64,000 nt of DNA. Source: Thiorhodovibrio winogradskyi (GTDB lineage: Bacteria; Pseudomonadota; Gammaproteobacteria; Chromatiales; Chromatiaceae). The notes beneath the pieces were generated by a model. It saw only the letters and a list, made by a program, of their open reading frames with translations. It was not told the origin of the DNA and ran no database searches. Below are positions 55,227-64,000 of this stretch, piece after piece. The DNA is taken from contig NZ_CP121472.1 in the NCBI RefSeq assembly GCF_036208045.1, forward strand, positions 3,979,531 to 4,043,530. The letters run 5' to 3'. The position numbers and the translations under genes are program-made. Each line of letters starts with the position of its first letter. Positions within the stretch are counted from its first letter, which is position 1.

Positions 55227-56500
55227 TGGCAAGTGAGAAATCGGCCGAGGCCACGCTTTCCTGGAACAAAGATGCTTGGCCCAAGAAAGCGCGCGAGAGG
55301 GAGCCCATGGAGCGCGGATTTCGGCCCTTCAGCCGCCTGCTCGATCATCTCCTGCAACAGCAATTCCATGCCGGCCAACTGCGACTGCGCATCGGCGAAT
55401 CCTTGCACACAATTACCGGCGAAGACCCCGGCCCTCAGGGCGAGATGCAGCTGCATCGCCCGCTTTCCTTCGCCCGGCGCATCGCCGCGCGCGGCCATCT
55501 GGGGCTGGGCGAGGGCTACCTGGCCGGCGACTGGGACAGTCCGGATCTGACCAGTCTGATTCATCTGCTTGCCGTCAACGAGCCAGCCCTGGCCAGCATT
55601 GAATACGGCAGCTGGCGGAGCCGCCTCCTCGCACTTTTCCAGCATCGCAGTCGCACCAACACCCGCCGCGGCAGCCGTCGCAACATCGCCCATCACTATG
55701 ACCTGGGCAACGCCTTCTACCGGCTGTGGCTCGACCCTGGCATGACCTACTCCGCCGCTCTGTTCGACGGCGCGGATGACGGTCTGGAGCAGGCGCAGAC
55801 ACGCAAGTACCAGACGTTGCTCGAAATGCTGGGTGCCGAACCCGGACAACATCTGCTCGAAATCGGCTGCGGCTGGGGTGGCTTCGCGCGTGAGGCGGTC
55901 GCCGCCGGCCACAGGGTCACAGGACTGACACTGTCGAGTGAACAACTCGCCTGGGCCAGCGCAACGCTCGTCGACCCCATCACCAGCGGACAGGTGGATC
56001 TGCACCTGCGCGATTATCGCGACATGGACGGCACCTTCGACCATATCGCCTCCATTGAGATGTTCGAGGCCGTGGGCGAGCGCTATTGGTCTGTTTACAT
56101 GAACAAAATCCGCCAACTCCTGCGCCCCGGCGGACGCGCCGCCCTGCAAGTCATCACCATCGACGAGCAATACTTCGACGGCTACCGCTCGAGTCCCGAT
56201 TTTATTCAGAAATACATCTTCCCCGGCGGCATGCTGCCCACGCCAGCGCGCTTTGACGCCGTCGCCGAACAGGCCGGCTTGCGCATCGGCGCGCGGCGCT
56301 GGTTCGGGCAGGATTACGCCCGCACCCTGGCCATTTGGCACCAGCAATTCACAGATCAGCTCAAGTCCGTGCGCGCCCTCGGCTACGACGAGACCTTCAT
56401 CCGCATGTGGCGCTACTACCTATCCTACTGCGAAGCCGGCTTCCGCGACGGGCGCATCAATGTGATGCAGGTGGTGCTCGAGACGCCCACCACCGGCTAG
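55226..56500 (+). CDS. Cyclopropane-fatty-acyl-phospholipid synthase family methyltransferase
   Basis: A 424-residue SAM-dependent enzyme adding a methylene or methyl group to unsaturated phospholipid chains. N-terminal lipid-binding domain (about residues 25-130; GEGYLAGDWDSPDLT) and C-terminal methyltransferase (about 145-415) with IAHHYDLGNAFYRLWLD (about 152-168), SAM motif LEIGCGWGGFA (about 211-221), and EMFEAVGERYW (about 277). Fits Cfa or the related 11-methyl (UfaM-like) enzymes; I cannot tell which. It follows DUF1365 directly and ends 42 bases before DUF2919. Confidence 0.93.
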   Translation: MASEKSAEATLSWNKDAWPKKAREREPMERGFRPFSRLLDHLLQQQFHAGQLRLRIGESLHTITGEDPGPQGEMQLHRPLSFARRIAARGHLGLGEGYLAGDWDSPDLTSLIHLLAVNEPALASIEYGSWRSRLLALFQHRSRTNTRRGSRRNIAHHYDLGNAFYRLWLDPGMTYSAALFDGADDGLEQAQTRKYQTLLEMLGAEPGQHLLEIGCGWGGFAREAVAAGHRVTGLTLSSEQLAWASATLVDPITSGQVDLHLRDYRDMDGTFDHIASIEMFEAVGERYWSVYMNKIRQLLRPGGRAALQVITIDEQYFDGYRSSPDFIQKYIFPGGMLPTPARFDAVAEQAGLRIGARRWFGQDYARTLAIWHQQFTDQLKSVRALGYDETFIRMWRYYLSYCEAGFRDGRINVMQVVLETPTTG

Positions 56501-56542
56501 CACAGGCCCAACCCTTTCCAGTCCAATCCAGCCATTATCAGC

Positions 56543-57055
56543 ATGCCAGAGGCGAACACTCCAGAGCGCCCGCGCTATCCGCCGGAGCGCTACGACGCGG
56601 ACTTCAACCTGCGCATTCCGGCGACCCTGTGGCTAATCATGGTCCTGCTGCTACGCCACGGACTCTTGCTGATCATCACCTTCATGCCCACCACCGGCAA
56701 GGAGATCACCCTGCTGCGCGAGTTGATCCGCCCGGAGTACCTACTCGCCGACGCCATCGCCCTCCCCGTCTTTGTAAGCGCCATCCGCCGTCATGCCATC
56801 CGGCGACCGGCCTGGATGCCGGCAGTCTGGCGCCATGCCCGCATCCTGCTCAGCCTCTCACTGCTGGTCTATCTCAGCCTGCTGGTGAGCGCCTCCTTCA
56901 CGGCCCAAGGCCCCCTGGAGCAACGCCTGAACGAAACCGTGCTCATCTCCATCCTGCTCAATCTGGCCGCACTGAGCTACCTATGGCGCTCGCGCCTGCT
57001 GACAGACCTGTTCCGCGACTGGCCCGCGACTGGCCCAACTACGTCACGACACTGA
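56543..57055 (+). CDS. DUF2919 family membrane protein
   Basis: A 170-residue inner-membrane protein with four helices. The start is polar (PERYDADFNLRIPATLWLIMV, in part, about residues 14-34; the YD..N...P..LWL pattern is the DUF2919 signature), then hydrophobic segments at about 27-50, 65-85, 100-122 and 132-150. Function unknown. It follows the Cfa-like gene on the same strand and may be part of that operon. Its first seven residues (MPEANTP) equal those of the FAD oxidoreductase gene, though written with different codons. Confidence 0.75.
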   Translation: MPEANTPERPRYPPERYDADFNLRIPATLWLIMVLLLRHGLLLIITFMPTTGKEITLLRELIRPEYLLADAIALPVFVSAIRRHAIRRPAWMPAVWRHARILLSLSLLVYLSLLVSASFTAQGPLEQRLNETVLISILLNLAALSYLWRSRLLTDLFRDWPATGPTTSRH

Positions 57056-57081
57056 CCGCGGACCAGAGGACAACAAAAAGC

Positions 57082-57110
57082 TTGCACCGGAACCAAAGGC
57101 GCTTTAACCT
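57082..57110 (+). promoter_or_regulatory. Candidate promoter of ssrA
   Basis: TTGCAC and TAACCT, 17 bases apart, end 19 bases before the mature tmRNA 5' end. Each matches sigma-70 consensus only partly; the spacing and place are the main support. Confidence 0.35.
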
Positions 57111-57128
57111 GTCTGATCGAGTTCCAAG

Positions 57129-57488
57129 GGGGGCGACATGGCTTCGACGTGGGTCGCGAAACCCGAGGTGCATGCCGAGGTGCGGGAAACCTCGTAAAAC
57201 TATCCGCAACTCTATAGTTGCCAACGACGACAACTACGCCCTCGCTGCTTAATCCCAGCGGGCCTCACACCGTCTCTTGCCTGTGGGCGGCGGACTCGTG
57301 GGGTAACATCACACAGGATCGCGGCGCGGGGAGCCTGGACCTGAACCGCTAAAACCCAATTCGGGATCGCCGACTGATCGCCCTGTCCCTCGGGCGGCGG
57401 AAGGTTAAAAACAATAGAGCGGACTAAGCATGTAGGACCAACGGCAGAGGGCTTGCGGACGCGGGTTCAATTCCCGCCGCCTCCACCA
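57129..57488 (+). ncRNA. ssrA: Transfer-messenger RNA (tmRNA)
   Basis: tmRNA rescues stalled ribosomes and tags the incomplete protein for proteolysis. The 360-base gene starts GGGGGCGACATGGCTTCGAC and ends with the tRNA-like CGGGTTCAATTCCCGCC arm and CCTCCACCA; the 5' GGGGGCG pairs with the 3' CGCCTCC (one G-U). The tag frame (57220-57252) reads ANDDNYALAA then TAA, differing from E. coli by one residue (Asp for Glu). A run of eight T lies about 12 bases after the CCA end and may terminate transcription. Confidence 0.98.
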
Positions 57489-57935
57489 TTTCAGGCATGA
57501 TTTTTTTTGTCAAGACCAGCTGCTTACCTTGCCCCAAACCCAACCCTTAGCCTTCCCTCAAGCGATCAACGGGCCCGCGCACAGCCAGCAGGCTCCACAG
57601 CAAAGACCGCTAGCAGCGAACAAAGCCACTGCAACCCGGCCCAAAAACCGCCGACTCCCAAGCGCGATCCCCTGAGCGGATATTTCCAACCGCCAATGGC
57701 CGCCAGCAGAGGTAGGGCAGCAGATGTTGGGCAGAGGTAGGATCGCCTCGACATGCGCATCCATGCCCAGCACCTTTGATCCATCATATAAGGCTGCTGA
57801 CCCAGGCGAAATGTCGTATTGAAGCGATCGGCAACCCGCACCTAATCTATTCGCGCTGACCCCAAATCTAAAGTGCCTTCGGATACCCGCTCGGGCGTTC
57901 CCGCAATTCCCGCCGAATTGAATCGGAGCTTATTG
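57489..57935. other. Intergenic region after tmRNA
   Basis: About 445 bases without a convincing gene. A T8 run sits at its left end; GCAGAGGTAGG is repeated near 57706 and 57731. The promoter of the glycosyltransferase gene should lie here. Confidence 0.45.
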
Positions 57936-60350
57936 ATGCCGCAGACCAGCAGTCCAACTTGCATCGGTGCGATCACTGCTTTACACGGCAATCTTGTCAC
58001 CGGTTGGGCTTATGACCCGAGCGCGCCTGATCTGCGCCTGGCTATCGAGATCGACATTGATGGCGCCTGCGTTGCACTGATTCGCGCCGATCAGCTGCAG
58101 GATCGCACGCAAGCGAGCATTCCCGTCGTTGGCGACGGTTGCCATGGTTTCTCCTGCGAACTAAAAACCTCCTGGCTCTCCGGAGCCAAGCGCCTTAGCG
58201 CTCGCATTGCCAACCAGGGCCCCTGGCTGGCTGGTGGCATTGCTGTCACCGAGGCGCAAAGCGAAACGCCCGCCCCGCCTCGCGGCCAAGTCTATTATCT
58301 CGGGGGGCTGCGTCTATCGGGTTGGCTTTACGACCCGGCGGATTGGGATCGCGTGCTTTCCATTCGCATACGCGAAGGCACAAGGATTCTAGCAGAGCCA
58401 GCGGCTGACCAGCCCGAGCGCACTTTGTCTGATCGTCCCAATTCCAATCACGGATTTCGCATTGACTTGCCCTGGGCACTGGCAGACGGCAGCCTCCATC
58501 ATCTTGAAGTTGAAACCGAGGACGGAAAACCACTGCCCGGCAGCCCGCTCCAGCTGCTAGAACTGCCCGATTCCTTTATCGGTTTGCTACGTCGACATTG
58601 GTTTCCTCTGGCTGATCCCGCCGCAGCACGCCTGCTCGAATCCATGGTCCGCCAGCATCAGCGCCAATGCCCCAGTCTGCTGGGTTTCAGCCATTACCCG
58701 CACTGGCGCAACCTCCATCAGCAGCCTTGCGCCAAGCTTGATCGGCATCGGCAGCCACGCCTGGGCGTTCTTCTGTACGCACCCGTCGGGAGCGATGAGC
58801 ACCGCCAGGAGCGCAGCCGTGCCAGTCTGAACGACCAGCAGCTGGCGCCAACGCAGGTTGCCTGCGTGGATGATGCCAGCCTGTTCAAGGGTCTTAGGCA
58901 CCTGCTTGCGGCGAATCCTGCCGCCATCGCGTTGCTTCAGGTTGGCGACCGCCTGGCCCCAGACGCGCTGGCGCGCCTCGCCAACGCGCTTTTCGACTCG
59001 GCAACAGGGCGCGCTCGCGCGGCCTGGGCCTACAGCGATTGCGACCGCGATGGACCTGGAGAAGACCGGATTGACCCCTGGCTCAAACCAGCCTGGGATC
59101 CGAACCTCTTCCTCGGCGTCGATATCATCAGTAGCGGCGCGCTCTTCGGCGCCCCTATCTTGCGCGAAACACTCGACGCACTAGCGCGAGCGCCAAACCC
59201 ACTGATATCGGCCCCGAATGCACCGGGGACATCCTGGCATTGGCTGCTTGCGGCCCTGGTCGCCACCACCCAAGCGCACAGCGAGCCCGTCCTGCACCTG
59301 CCTGAACCACTCTACTGGCGTGCCGCCGACAGTCCGCCCGACCCAGCCCAACGGCCTGCCAGCCCTGCTCGACAGCAGGCTATCCAGTGGTTGGCGCAAC
59401 AATGGGTGCCCGGCGCTCGTGTCCGTCCTTGTGCCGAGCATCCCGGTCTACTGCAAGTAACTTGGCCCTTGCCCGCACCACCGCCGCGAGTCAGCTTGAT
59501 CATCCCCACCCGCGACGGCGGTCAACGCCTGCGGACCTGCATTCAGGGACTGCTTGAACACACCAGATACCCAAACCTGGAGCTCATCGTAGTCGATAAC
59601 GAGTCGCGCGATAGCGAAACGCTGGCCTACTTGAATGCGCTCACGGGATATGACGTGACCATTCTGCGCTATCCCCATCCGTTCAATTATTCCGCGATCA
59701 ACAACATGGCCGTTGCCCAGGCCAGCGGCGACCTGATCGGTCTGGTTAACGACGATATCGAAATACTCGAACCCGACTGGCTAGTCGCCATGGTGAGCGA
59801 ACTCACCCGCCCCGGCATTGGCATGGTCGGCGCCAAGCTGTTGTGGAGCAACGCCATGGTGCAGCATGCCGGGGTTATTGTGGGGATCAATGGCTTGGCG
59901 GCCCACGTAGGGAATCACTGGCAGGACACGGATGCTGGCTACCTCGGCTGCAATCAGGTATCGCGCCGCTACAGCGCGGTCACCGCGGCCTGCCTGCTTA
60001 CCCACAAACAACTCTTCATCGAACTCGGCGGACTGGATGCCGACACCTTTCCAGTCGCCTTCAACGATGTCGACCTCTGCCTGCGCCTGCGAGAGCGCGG
60101 ACTGGCCATCATCTGGACGCCCGCGGCGCGCCTGCGCCACGCCGAGTCCGCCAGTCGCGGCAAGGACGAAACACGGCCGCAGATAGCTCGCGCCCAACGC
60201 GAGCAACGGCTGTTTATCGAACGCTGGGGGAAACACTATCCGGTCGATCCGTGCTACCATCCATGCCTTAATCACGATTGGCTGACCGGTCCTTTCGCGG
60301 GTCTGCCGGCGGTTCCGTTCTCGCGCGCACCCCGCGTTCAGACTGGCTAG
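57936..60350 (+). CDS. Large family-2 glycosyltransferase
   Basis: An 804-residue protein built of several modules. Two similar N-terminal beta modules (about residues 10-105 and 115-215, each with GW-Y-DP and a GF----L-W pattern) may bind sugar or protein. Then comes a degenerate GT2-like unit (about 280-415; AYSDCDRDG, LKPAWDPNLFLGVD) and a complete GT2 domain (about 520-750; VSLIIPTRDGG, VVDNESRDSETL, GLVNDDIEILEPDW, NDVDLCLRLRERG). Likely works in polysaccharide or glycoprotein synthesis. ATG 57936 after GGAG was chosen over GTG 57873. It lies upstream of SapC and a type I exporter, hinting at surface-protein glycosylation. Confidence 0.88.
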   Translation: MPQTSSPTCIGAITALHGNLVTGWAYDPSAPDLRLAIEIDIDGACVALIRADQLQDRTQASIPVVGDGCHGFSCELKTSWLSGAKRLSARIANQGPWLAGGIAVTEAQSETPAPPRGQVYYLGGLRLSGWLYDPADWDRVLSIRIREGTRILAEPAADQPERTLSDRPNSNHGFRIDLPWALADGSLHHLEVETEDGKPLPGSPLQLLELPDSFIGLLRRHWFPLADPAAARLLESMVRQHQRQCPSLLGFSHYPHWRNLHQQPCAKLDRHRQPRLGVLLYAPVGSDEHRQERSRASLNDQQLAPTQVACVDDASLFKGLRHLLAANPAAIALLQVGDRLAPDALARLANALFDSATGRARAAWAYSDCDRDGPGEDRIDPWLKPAWDPNLFLGVDIISSGALFGAPILRETLDALARAPNPLISAPNAPGTSWHWLLAALVATTQAHSEPVLHLPEPLYWRAADSPPDPAQRPASPARQQAIQWLAQQWVPGARVRPCAEHPGLLQVTWPLPAPPPRVSLIIPTRDGGQRLRTCIQGLLEHTRYPNLELIVVDNESRDSETLAYLNALTGYDVTILRYPHPFNYSAINNMAVAQASGDLIGLVNDDIEILEPDWLVAMVSELTRPGIGMVGAKLLWSNAMVQHAGVIVGINGLAAHVGNHWQDTDAGYLGCNQVSRRYSAVTAACLLTHKQLFIELGGLDADTFPVAFNDVDLCLRLRERGLAIIWTPAARLRHAESASRGKDETRPQIARAQREQRLFIERWGKHYPVDPCYHPCLNHDWLTGPFAGLPAVPFSRAPRVQTG

Positions 60351-60490
60351 TGGCTCGGTTACTTTCATCGCCGCATGCATGAGAATAGCCGCGTCAGGCA
60401 TTGGAGACGAATACTCCAAACCGCGTGTCGTTATATTGCACCAACAGTGGTGAATAAAGAGTCAAGTTCTTGTTACCGGATCGATAACAG

Positions 60491-61282
60491 ATGTCAGGAT
60501 CAGTGCCAGTTACCCGTTCATGTCATGGTGATCGCCGATGGCGGCGCAGTCAAACCTTCGAGTTCGCGCGTTCGCTCAAGCTGTGCGGCTTGGTGCTTGC
60601 CGAGATTGAACCCATCGCACTGAGCTTCCCGATGGGTTTCACCCTCCGCCATGGCCGCCTGTTTCCCGTCATCATCCTCGCCAATGCGGACGGCGAGTCT
60701 CTGTACGTGGGCCCCAAGGGACAATGGCTCGCCAACTATCTGCCAGCGCTATTGCGTTCATATCCCTTCCGCATCAAGCGCGACGAAAATGAACATTTCG
60801 TGCTTCATGTCGACGAAGGCAGCGGGCTTGTTGTGGACACCAAGGAAGATGGCGAGCTTTTCTTCGAGGGGCACGAGCCCAGTCAGGCCATCAAGGACAT
60901 TCAGGCGTTTCTCGAAACCCTGGAAGTCGGGCGCCAGCAGACAGCCGAGGCTTGCAGCGTGCTGCAGCGGCTCGGCTTGCTGACCGATTGGCCCAGCAGC
61001 GCTCCCGAGGAAAGCGACGACTTCCTGCATCCGGCGCCTTTCAGTGATTTATTGCGCATTGATCAGAGTGTGCTGAGTAACCTCGACGCGCCATCCTTGC
61101 ACGCACTGCACCAAAGCGGGGGCCTGCGCCTAGCGATTTTGCAAAAATTATCGGAACGGCATCTGGGGTTGCACAAAATTTTGACCGAAGCACGTAAAAA
61201 GCGACAGACACTCAGCGAGCAAGATGCCGAGGAATACCTAGAGAATGCCGATGAAAAACTCGCCTTTGCCTGGGACGACTGA
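60491..61282 (+). CDS. SapC family protein
   Basis: A 263-residue SapC-like protein (PF07277), first named from S-layer operons of Campylobacter, where sap genes sit with a type I exporter. The start PVTRSCHGDRRWRR and FEFAR pattern (residues 6-27) and the core GRLFPVIILAN (about 55-65), GPKGQWLANYLPALLRSYPF (about 74-93) match the family. No signal peptide. It is nine bases upstream of the ABC exporter gene, so they are co-expressed; it may assist a secreted surface protein. ATG 60491 gives the family N-terminus. Confidence 0.85.
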   Translation: MSGSVPVTRSCHGDRRWRRSQTFEFARSLKLCGLVLAEIEPIALSFPMGFTLRHGRLFPVIILANADGESLYVGPKGQWLANYLPALLRSYPFRIKRDENEHFVLHVDEGSGLVVDTKEDGELFFEGHEPSQAIKDIQAFLETLEVGRQQTAEACSVLQRLGLLTDWPSSAPEESDDFLHPAPFSDLLRIDQSVLSNLDAPSLHALHQSGGLRLAILQKLSERHLGLHKILTEARKKRQTLSEQDAEEYLENADEKLAFAWDD

Positions 61283-61291
61283 TCGGGAAGA

Positions 61292-63052
61292 ATGAAAACT
61301 CCACTACGGAGAAAACCGGCTTTGACCAAGACCCCCCCGGGCGCCGTCAAACAGGCGCTGCTGCAGTGCCGAGGCACCGTGATCAGCGCGTTCTTCTTCA
61401 GTGTGCTGATCAGCCTGCTGATGCTCGCCCCCATCCTCTTCATGATGCAGCTCTACGACCGCATCATTCCCTCGCGCAGCGTGCCGACGCTGGTCGTGCT
61501 TTTTTTACTGGTGGTTTTTCTGCTCGCCATCATGGGGCTCCTGATGTGGGTGCGCACCGTCATGATGTTCCGAGTCAGCGCACGTCTGGACAGCCTGATC
61601 AGCGAGCGCATTTTTAACGCCATGGTGGACTTCGCGCGCAGATCGCCAGGCAAGGAAACCACGCAACCCATGGAAGACCTGACAACATTGCGCATGTTTC
61701 TTGGCAGCGCAACCCTGGTCTCCTTCTTCGACCTGCCGTTGGTACCAGTTTTCCTAACGATCATCTTCCTCTTTCATCCACTCCTTGGTTTTCTGACCCT
61801 GGGCGGCGCGGTGATCTTGTTCATTATCGCACTCATCAACGAGATGATCTCCCGCGAACCCGCCATGCTGGCCTCCGAGCAAGCCATTCGCGAACGCCAG
61901 GCACTTGCCGCCAATCTTCGTAATGTCGAAGTCATGGAAGCCATGGGCATGCGCAACAGCATCTTCGCGCGCTGGCGCAATCAGCATACACAAACCATTG
62001 GATGGCAAGCGATTCAGAGCGAACACGGATCAGTACCAGACACTCTTAGCAGGGCGCTAACCGCGTTGCTCAGACCGATCATCCTGGCTGCCGCAGGGTA
62101 CTTGGCCATTCAACAGCTGATCACGCCGGGCGTCATCATCGCGGCCGCCATTCTGTCTGGCAAGACCGTGGGACCTATCGGTCAGGTAATCGGTAACTGG
62201 AAGTCCTTCCTCGGCGCGCGTGCCAGCTATGATCGTCTACATCATCTACTCGAGACCATGCCGGAGCAACCTCGCCGGTTGTCCATGCCAATCCCAACAG
62301 GCCGGTTACAATTACATGGCGTTTTTGCGCGCCCACCGGGCACGGAAAAGCCTGTCCTGCGAGGCATCAGCCTAGATCTCGAGCCCGGCGAGGCCTTGGG
62401 CGTCGTCGGACCCTCGGCGGCTGGCAAATCCACCCTTGCGCGCGTCATTCTCGGGGTCTGGCCGGCATTGTCCGGTTCCGTGCGACTCGACGGCGTCGAG
62501 GTCAGCCTTTACAACCGCGATGAACTCGGACGCCATCTTGGCTACCTGCCACAGGATACGGAGCTTTTCGCTGGAACCATTGCCGAAAATATCGCACGTT
62601 TTCAGCAGATGGACGACGCACTCGTTGTCCACGCGGCCCAACGCGCGCACATTCACGACCTGATTGGCCAGCTTCCCGACGGTTACAACACCCTGATCGG
62701 ACCGGGCGGCGTCGGCCTGTCCGGCGGGCAACGTCAGCGTATCGCTCTGGCCCGGGCCTTGTACGACGCCCCGCGCCTGGTCATTCTCGACGAGCCCAAC
62801 GCCAGCCTTGATGACCGCGGCGAGAGCGCCCTCTTTGCCGCGCTCGCCGAAATGCGCGACATCGGATGCACCGTTGTGGTGATCTCGCATCGCCCCAACC
62901 TACTCAAGGCTGTCGACAAAGTGTTGGTACTCAAAGAGGGGCAGGTCGAGGGCTTCGGCCCGCGCGCGGAAGTGCTCTCCAGAGTTCTCAAACCCAAGTC
63001 GCTGGCCTTGCCCGAGGACTCCTTGCCGCGCTTGCAAGCGCAGGCATCCTAA
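61292..63052 (+). CDS. Type I secretion system permease/ATPase (PrtD-like)
   Basis: The inner-membrane ABC exporter of a type I secretion system. The 586-residue protein has six membrane helices in about residues 30-310 and an ATPase domain (about 340-575) with Walker A GPSAAGKST (about 371), signature LSGGQRQR (about 475), and Walker B RLVILDEPNASLDD (about 491-504). It has no N-terminal C39 peptidase domain, so it belongs to the group that exports RTX proteases, lipases and S-layer proteins with uncleaved C-terminal signals. Substrate not in window; SapC just upstream suggests an S-layer or similar. Confidence 0.93.
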   Translation: MKTPLRRKPALTKTPPGAVKQALLQCRGTVISAFFFSVLISLLMLAPILFMMQLYDRIIPSRSVPTLVVLFLLVVFLLAIMGLLMWVRTVMMFRVSARLDSLISERIFNAMVDFARRSPGKETTQPMEDLTTLRMFLGSATLVSFFDLPLVPVFLTIIFLFHPLLGFLTLGGAVILFIIALINEMISREPAMLASEQAIRERQALAANLRNVEVMEAMGMRNSIFARWRNQHTQTIGWQAIQSEHGSVPDTLSRALTALLRPIILAAAGYLAIQQLITPGVIIAAAILSGKTVGPIGQVIGNWKSFLGARASYDRLHHLLETMPEQPRRLSMPIPTGRLQLHGVFARPPGTEKPVLRGISLDLEPGEALGVVGPSAAGKSTLARVILGVWPALSGSVRLDGVEVSLYNRDELGRHLGYLPQDTELFAGTIAENIARFQQMDDALVVHAAQRAHIHDLIGQLPDGYNTLIGPGGVGLSGGQRQRIALARALYDAPRLVILDEPNASLDDRGESALFAALAEMRDIGCTVVVISHRPNLLKAVDKVLVLKEGQVEGFGPRAEVLSRVLKPKSLALPEDSLPRLQAQAS

Positions 63053-63145
63053 CAACCATGGCCCCGTCCCACCCCGGAGAATAGATCCCTTTCTTCAGGG
63101 TAATGTGCGCACTGCCACCGAGAGCCCTAGGAGAGGACGCCGTCC

Positions 63146-64000
63146 ATGACCAAAATGCTAACGACGGAAAGCAGGCTCCCGCGCGCACCGGAAACACTGA
63201 CGGATGACCGCGGCATTCGCCGTTTCGGCTACCTGCTTGTTTTCGTCCTGCTGTTCGGCGTCGTTGGATGGGCGGGATCGGCCAGAATAGACGGCGCCGC
63301 AGTCGCGCCAGGCGTGGTCACGGTCGAGTCGTATCGCCAGGCAGTGCAGCACCTTGAGGGTGGCATTATTCGCAAGTTGCTGGTCCGCGAAGGAGACATG
63401 GTGCTCGCGGGTCAGCCGGTCGCGCAACTTGACGATACACAATTCGCATCACAACTTGACGGGGTGCGCAGCGAACTGGGTGCCTACCTCGCGATTGAGG
63501 CACGCCTCAAGGCCGAGCGCGACGGCGCCGACACAATCGAATTCCCGGCCAAACTGCTTGCCCAGGCGCAGAGGGATCCGCGTTTGCCCGCCCTGATGGA
63601 CTCAGAACGCGCCGTCTTCGTAGAGCGCACAAAAGACCTAAAAAGTCAACTCAAGGTGCTTGCGCAGAGCATTCTTTCCCTACGTCGCGAGATTGAAGGG
63701 CTGGAGGAACGCGAAGCGCTGTTGTCCAGACGCGCCGACCTTTTCCAGGACGAACTCGATGGTCTGCGTTCGCTATTCGCTGAAGGTCTTGGCGACAAGG
63801 TTCGAGTGCGCGAACTCGAGCGCGAACTCATCGGGGTGCAGAGCGACCTGTCGCAAACCCGGACTCAGCATACGCAATCCCATCTGCGCATCAAGGAGAC
63901 ACAGTTGGAAATGGAGAAAATTCAACAGTCCTACCGCACCGAGATCGCCAGTCAGCTAAGCGAAGTACGCCAGCGCATCCTTGAAGCGCAAGAAAAGGAG
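63146..64000 (+). CDS. HlyD/PrtE family type I secretion membrane-fusion protein (3' partial)
   Basis: This gene runs off the window; 285 codons are present. ATG 63146, preceded by AGGAGAGG, opens a cytoplasmic N-terminus, a membrane helix (about residues 27-45, GYLLVFVLLFGVVGW), the beta/lipoyl half (about 50-100; LEGGIIRKLLVREGD, GQPVAQLDDTQ) and a long periplasmic coiled coil (about 105 onward). PrtE/HlyD proteins bridge the ABC exporter to an outer-membrane TolC-type channel. It follows the exporter gene by 93 bases in the same operon. Confidence 0.9.
   Translation, partial: MTKMLTTESRLPRAPETLTDDRGIRRFGYLLVFVLLFGVVGWAGSARIDGAAVAPGVVTVESYRQAVQHLEGGIIRKLLVREGDMVLAGQPVAQLDDTQFASQLDGVRSELGAYLAIEARLKAERDGADTIEFPAKLLAQAQRDPRLPALMDSERAVFVERTKDLKSQLKVLAQSILSLRREIEGLEEREALLSRRADLFQDELDGLRSLFAEGLGDKVRVRELERELIGVQSDLSQTRTQHTQSHLRIKETQLEMEKIQQSYRTEIASQLSEVRQRILEAQEKE

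Noticed and set aside
55145-56347. 400-codon minus-strand frame opposite the Cfa-like gene
   Set aside because: Shadow of the methyltransferase, whose SAM motif is on the plus strand.

Overview
The window reads as chromosomal DNA of a GC-rich gammaproteobacterium. The best guess is a halophilic or marine member of the purple sulfur bacteria (Chromatiales/Chromatiaceae). This is inferred from the mix of an Mrp Na+/H+ antiporter, an N-acetylglutaminylglutamine (NAGGN) osmolyte operon, TmcA, gammaproteobacterial gene organisation, a tmRNA tag ANDDNYALAA, and tandem AAA-ATPase/PD-(D/E)XK proteins. No photosynthesis gene lies in the window, so the assignment is not proven.

Layout. 1-3.6 kb: 3' part of an mrp operon (mrpB partial, C, D, E, F, G). 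3.6-10.7 kb: tex, a small unknown gene, a phosphopantetheinyl transferase, a diguanylate cyclase, a lytic transglycosylase and an unknown 306-aa protein. 10.7-15.5 kb: the NAGGN operon (asnO, ngg, M42 peptidase), which together with mrp points to life in salt. 16-24.3 kb: tmcA, an MscS-like channel, a soluble histidine kinase, glutamine-dependent nadE, a Uma2-family protein and ibaG. 24.4-29.7 kb: a palindromic repeat element, then hom and alaC, and a lipoprotein-pip-dtd operon. 30-33 kb: a small PstS-like periplasmic protein with an outer-membrane porin, and fpr.

33.4-36.2 kb is a zone of decay: a broken chemoreceptor N-terminus, a RelE/XRE toxin-antitoxin pair, a DNA methyltransferase inactivated by two stops and a frameshift and truncated before its catalytic motif, and a very small membrane protein gene. 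nadR-pnuC (nicotinamide riboside salvage) follows on the minus strand.

38.1-44.5 kb holds the most unusual locus: five tightly packed plus-strand genes for a MoxR-like AAA+ ATPase, an unknown protein, a protein joining an HExxH metallopeptidase-like region to a VWA domain, a second unknown protein, and a PaaK-like adenylate-forming enzyme. I do not recognise this as a described system. Beside it are two copies of an AAA-ATPase/PD-(D/E)XK protein, one crippled by a 322-base deletion, with about 940 bases nearly identical between them.

48-64 kb returns to housekeeping and envelope functions: tRNA-Gly, pgsA, uvrC and a family-5 uracil-DNA glycosylase in one minus-strand unit; a phosphodiesterase; a lipid-modification cluster (FAD oxidoreductase, DUF1365, cyclopropane-type methyltransferase, DUF2919); tmRNA; a large glycosyltransferase; and SapC followed by a type I secretion ABC transporter and its membrane-fusion partner, which runs off the window end.

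Short in-frame tandem duplications of 6 to 15 bases recur at many loci and look like a genome habit.
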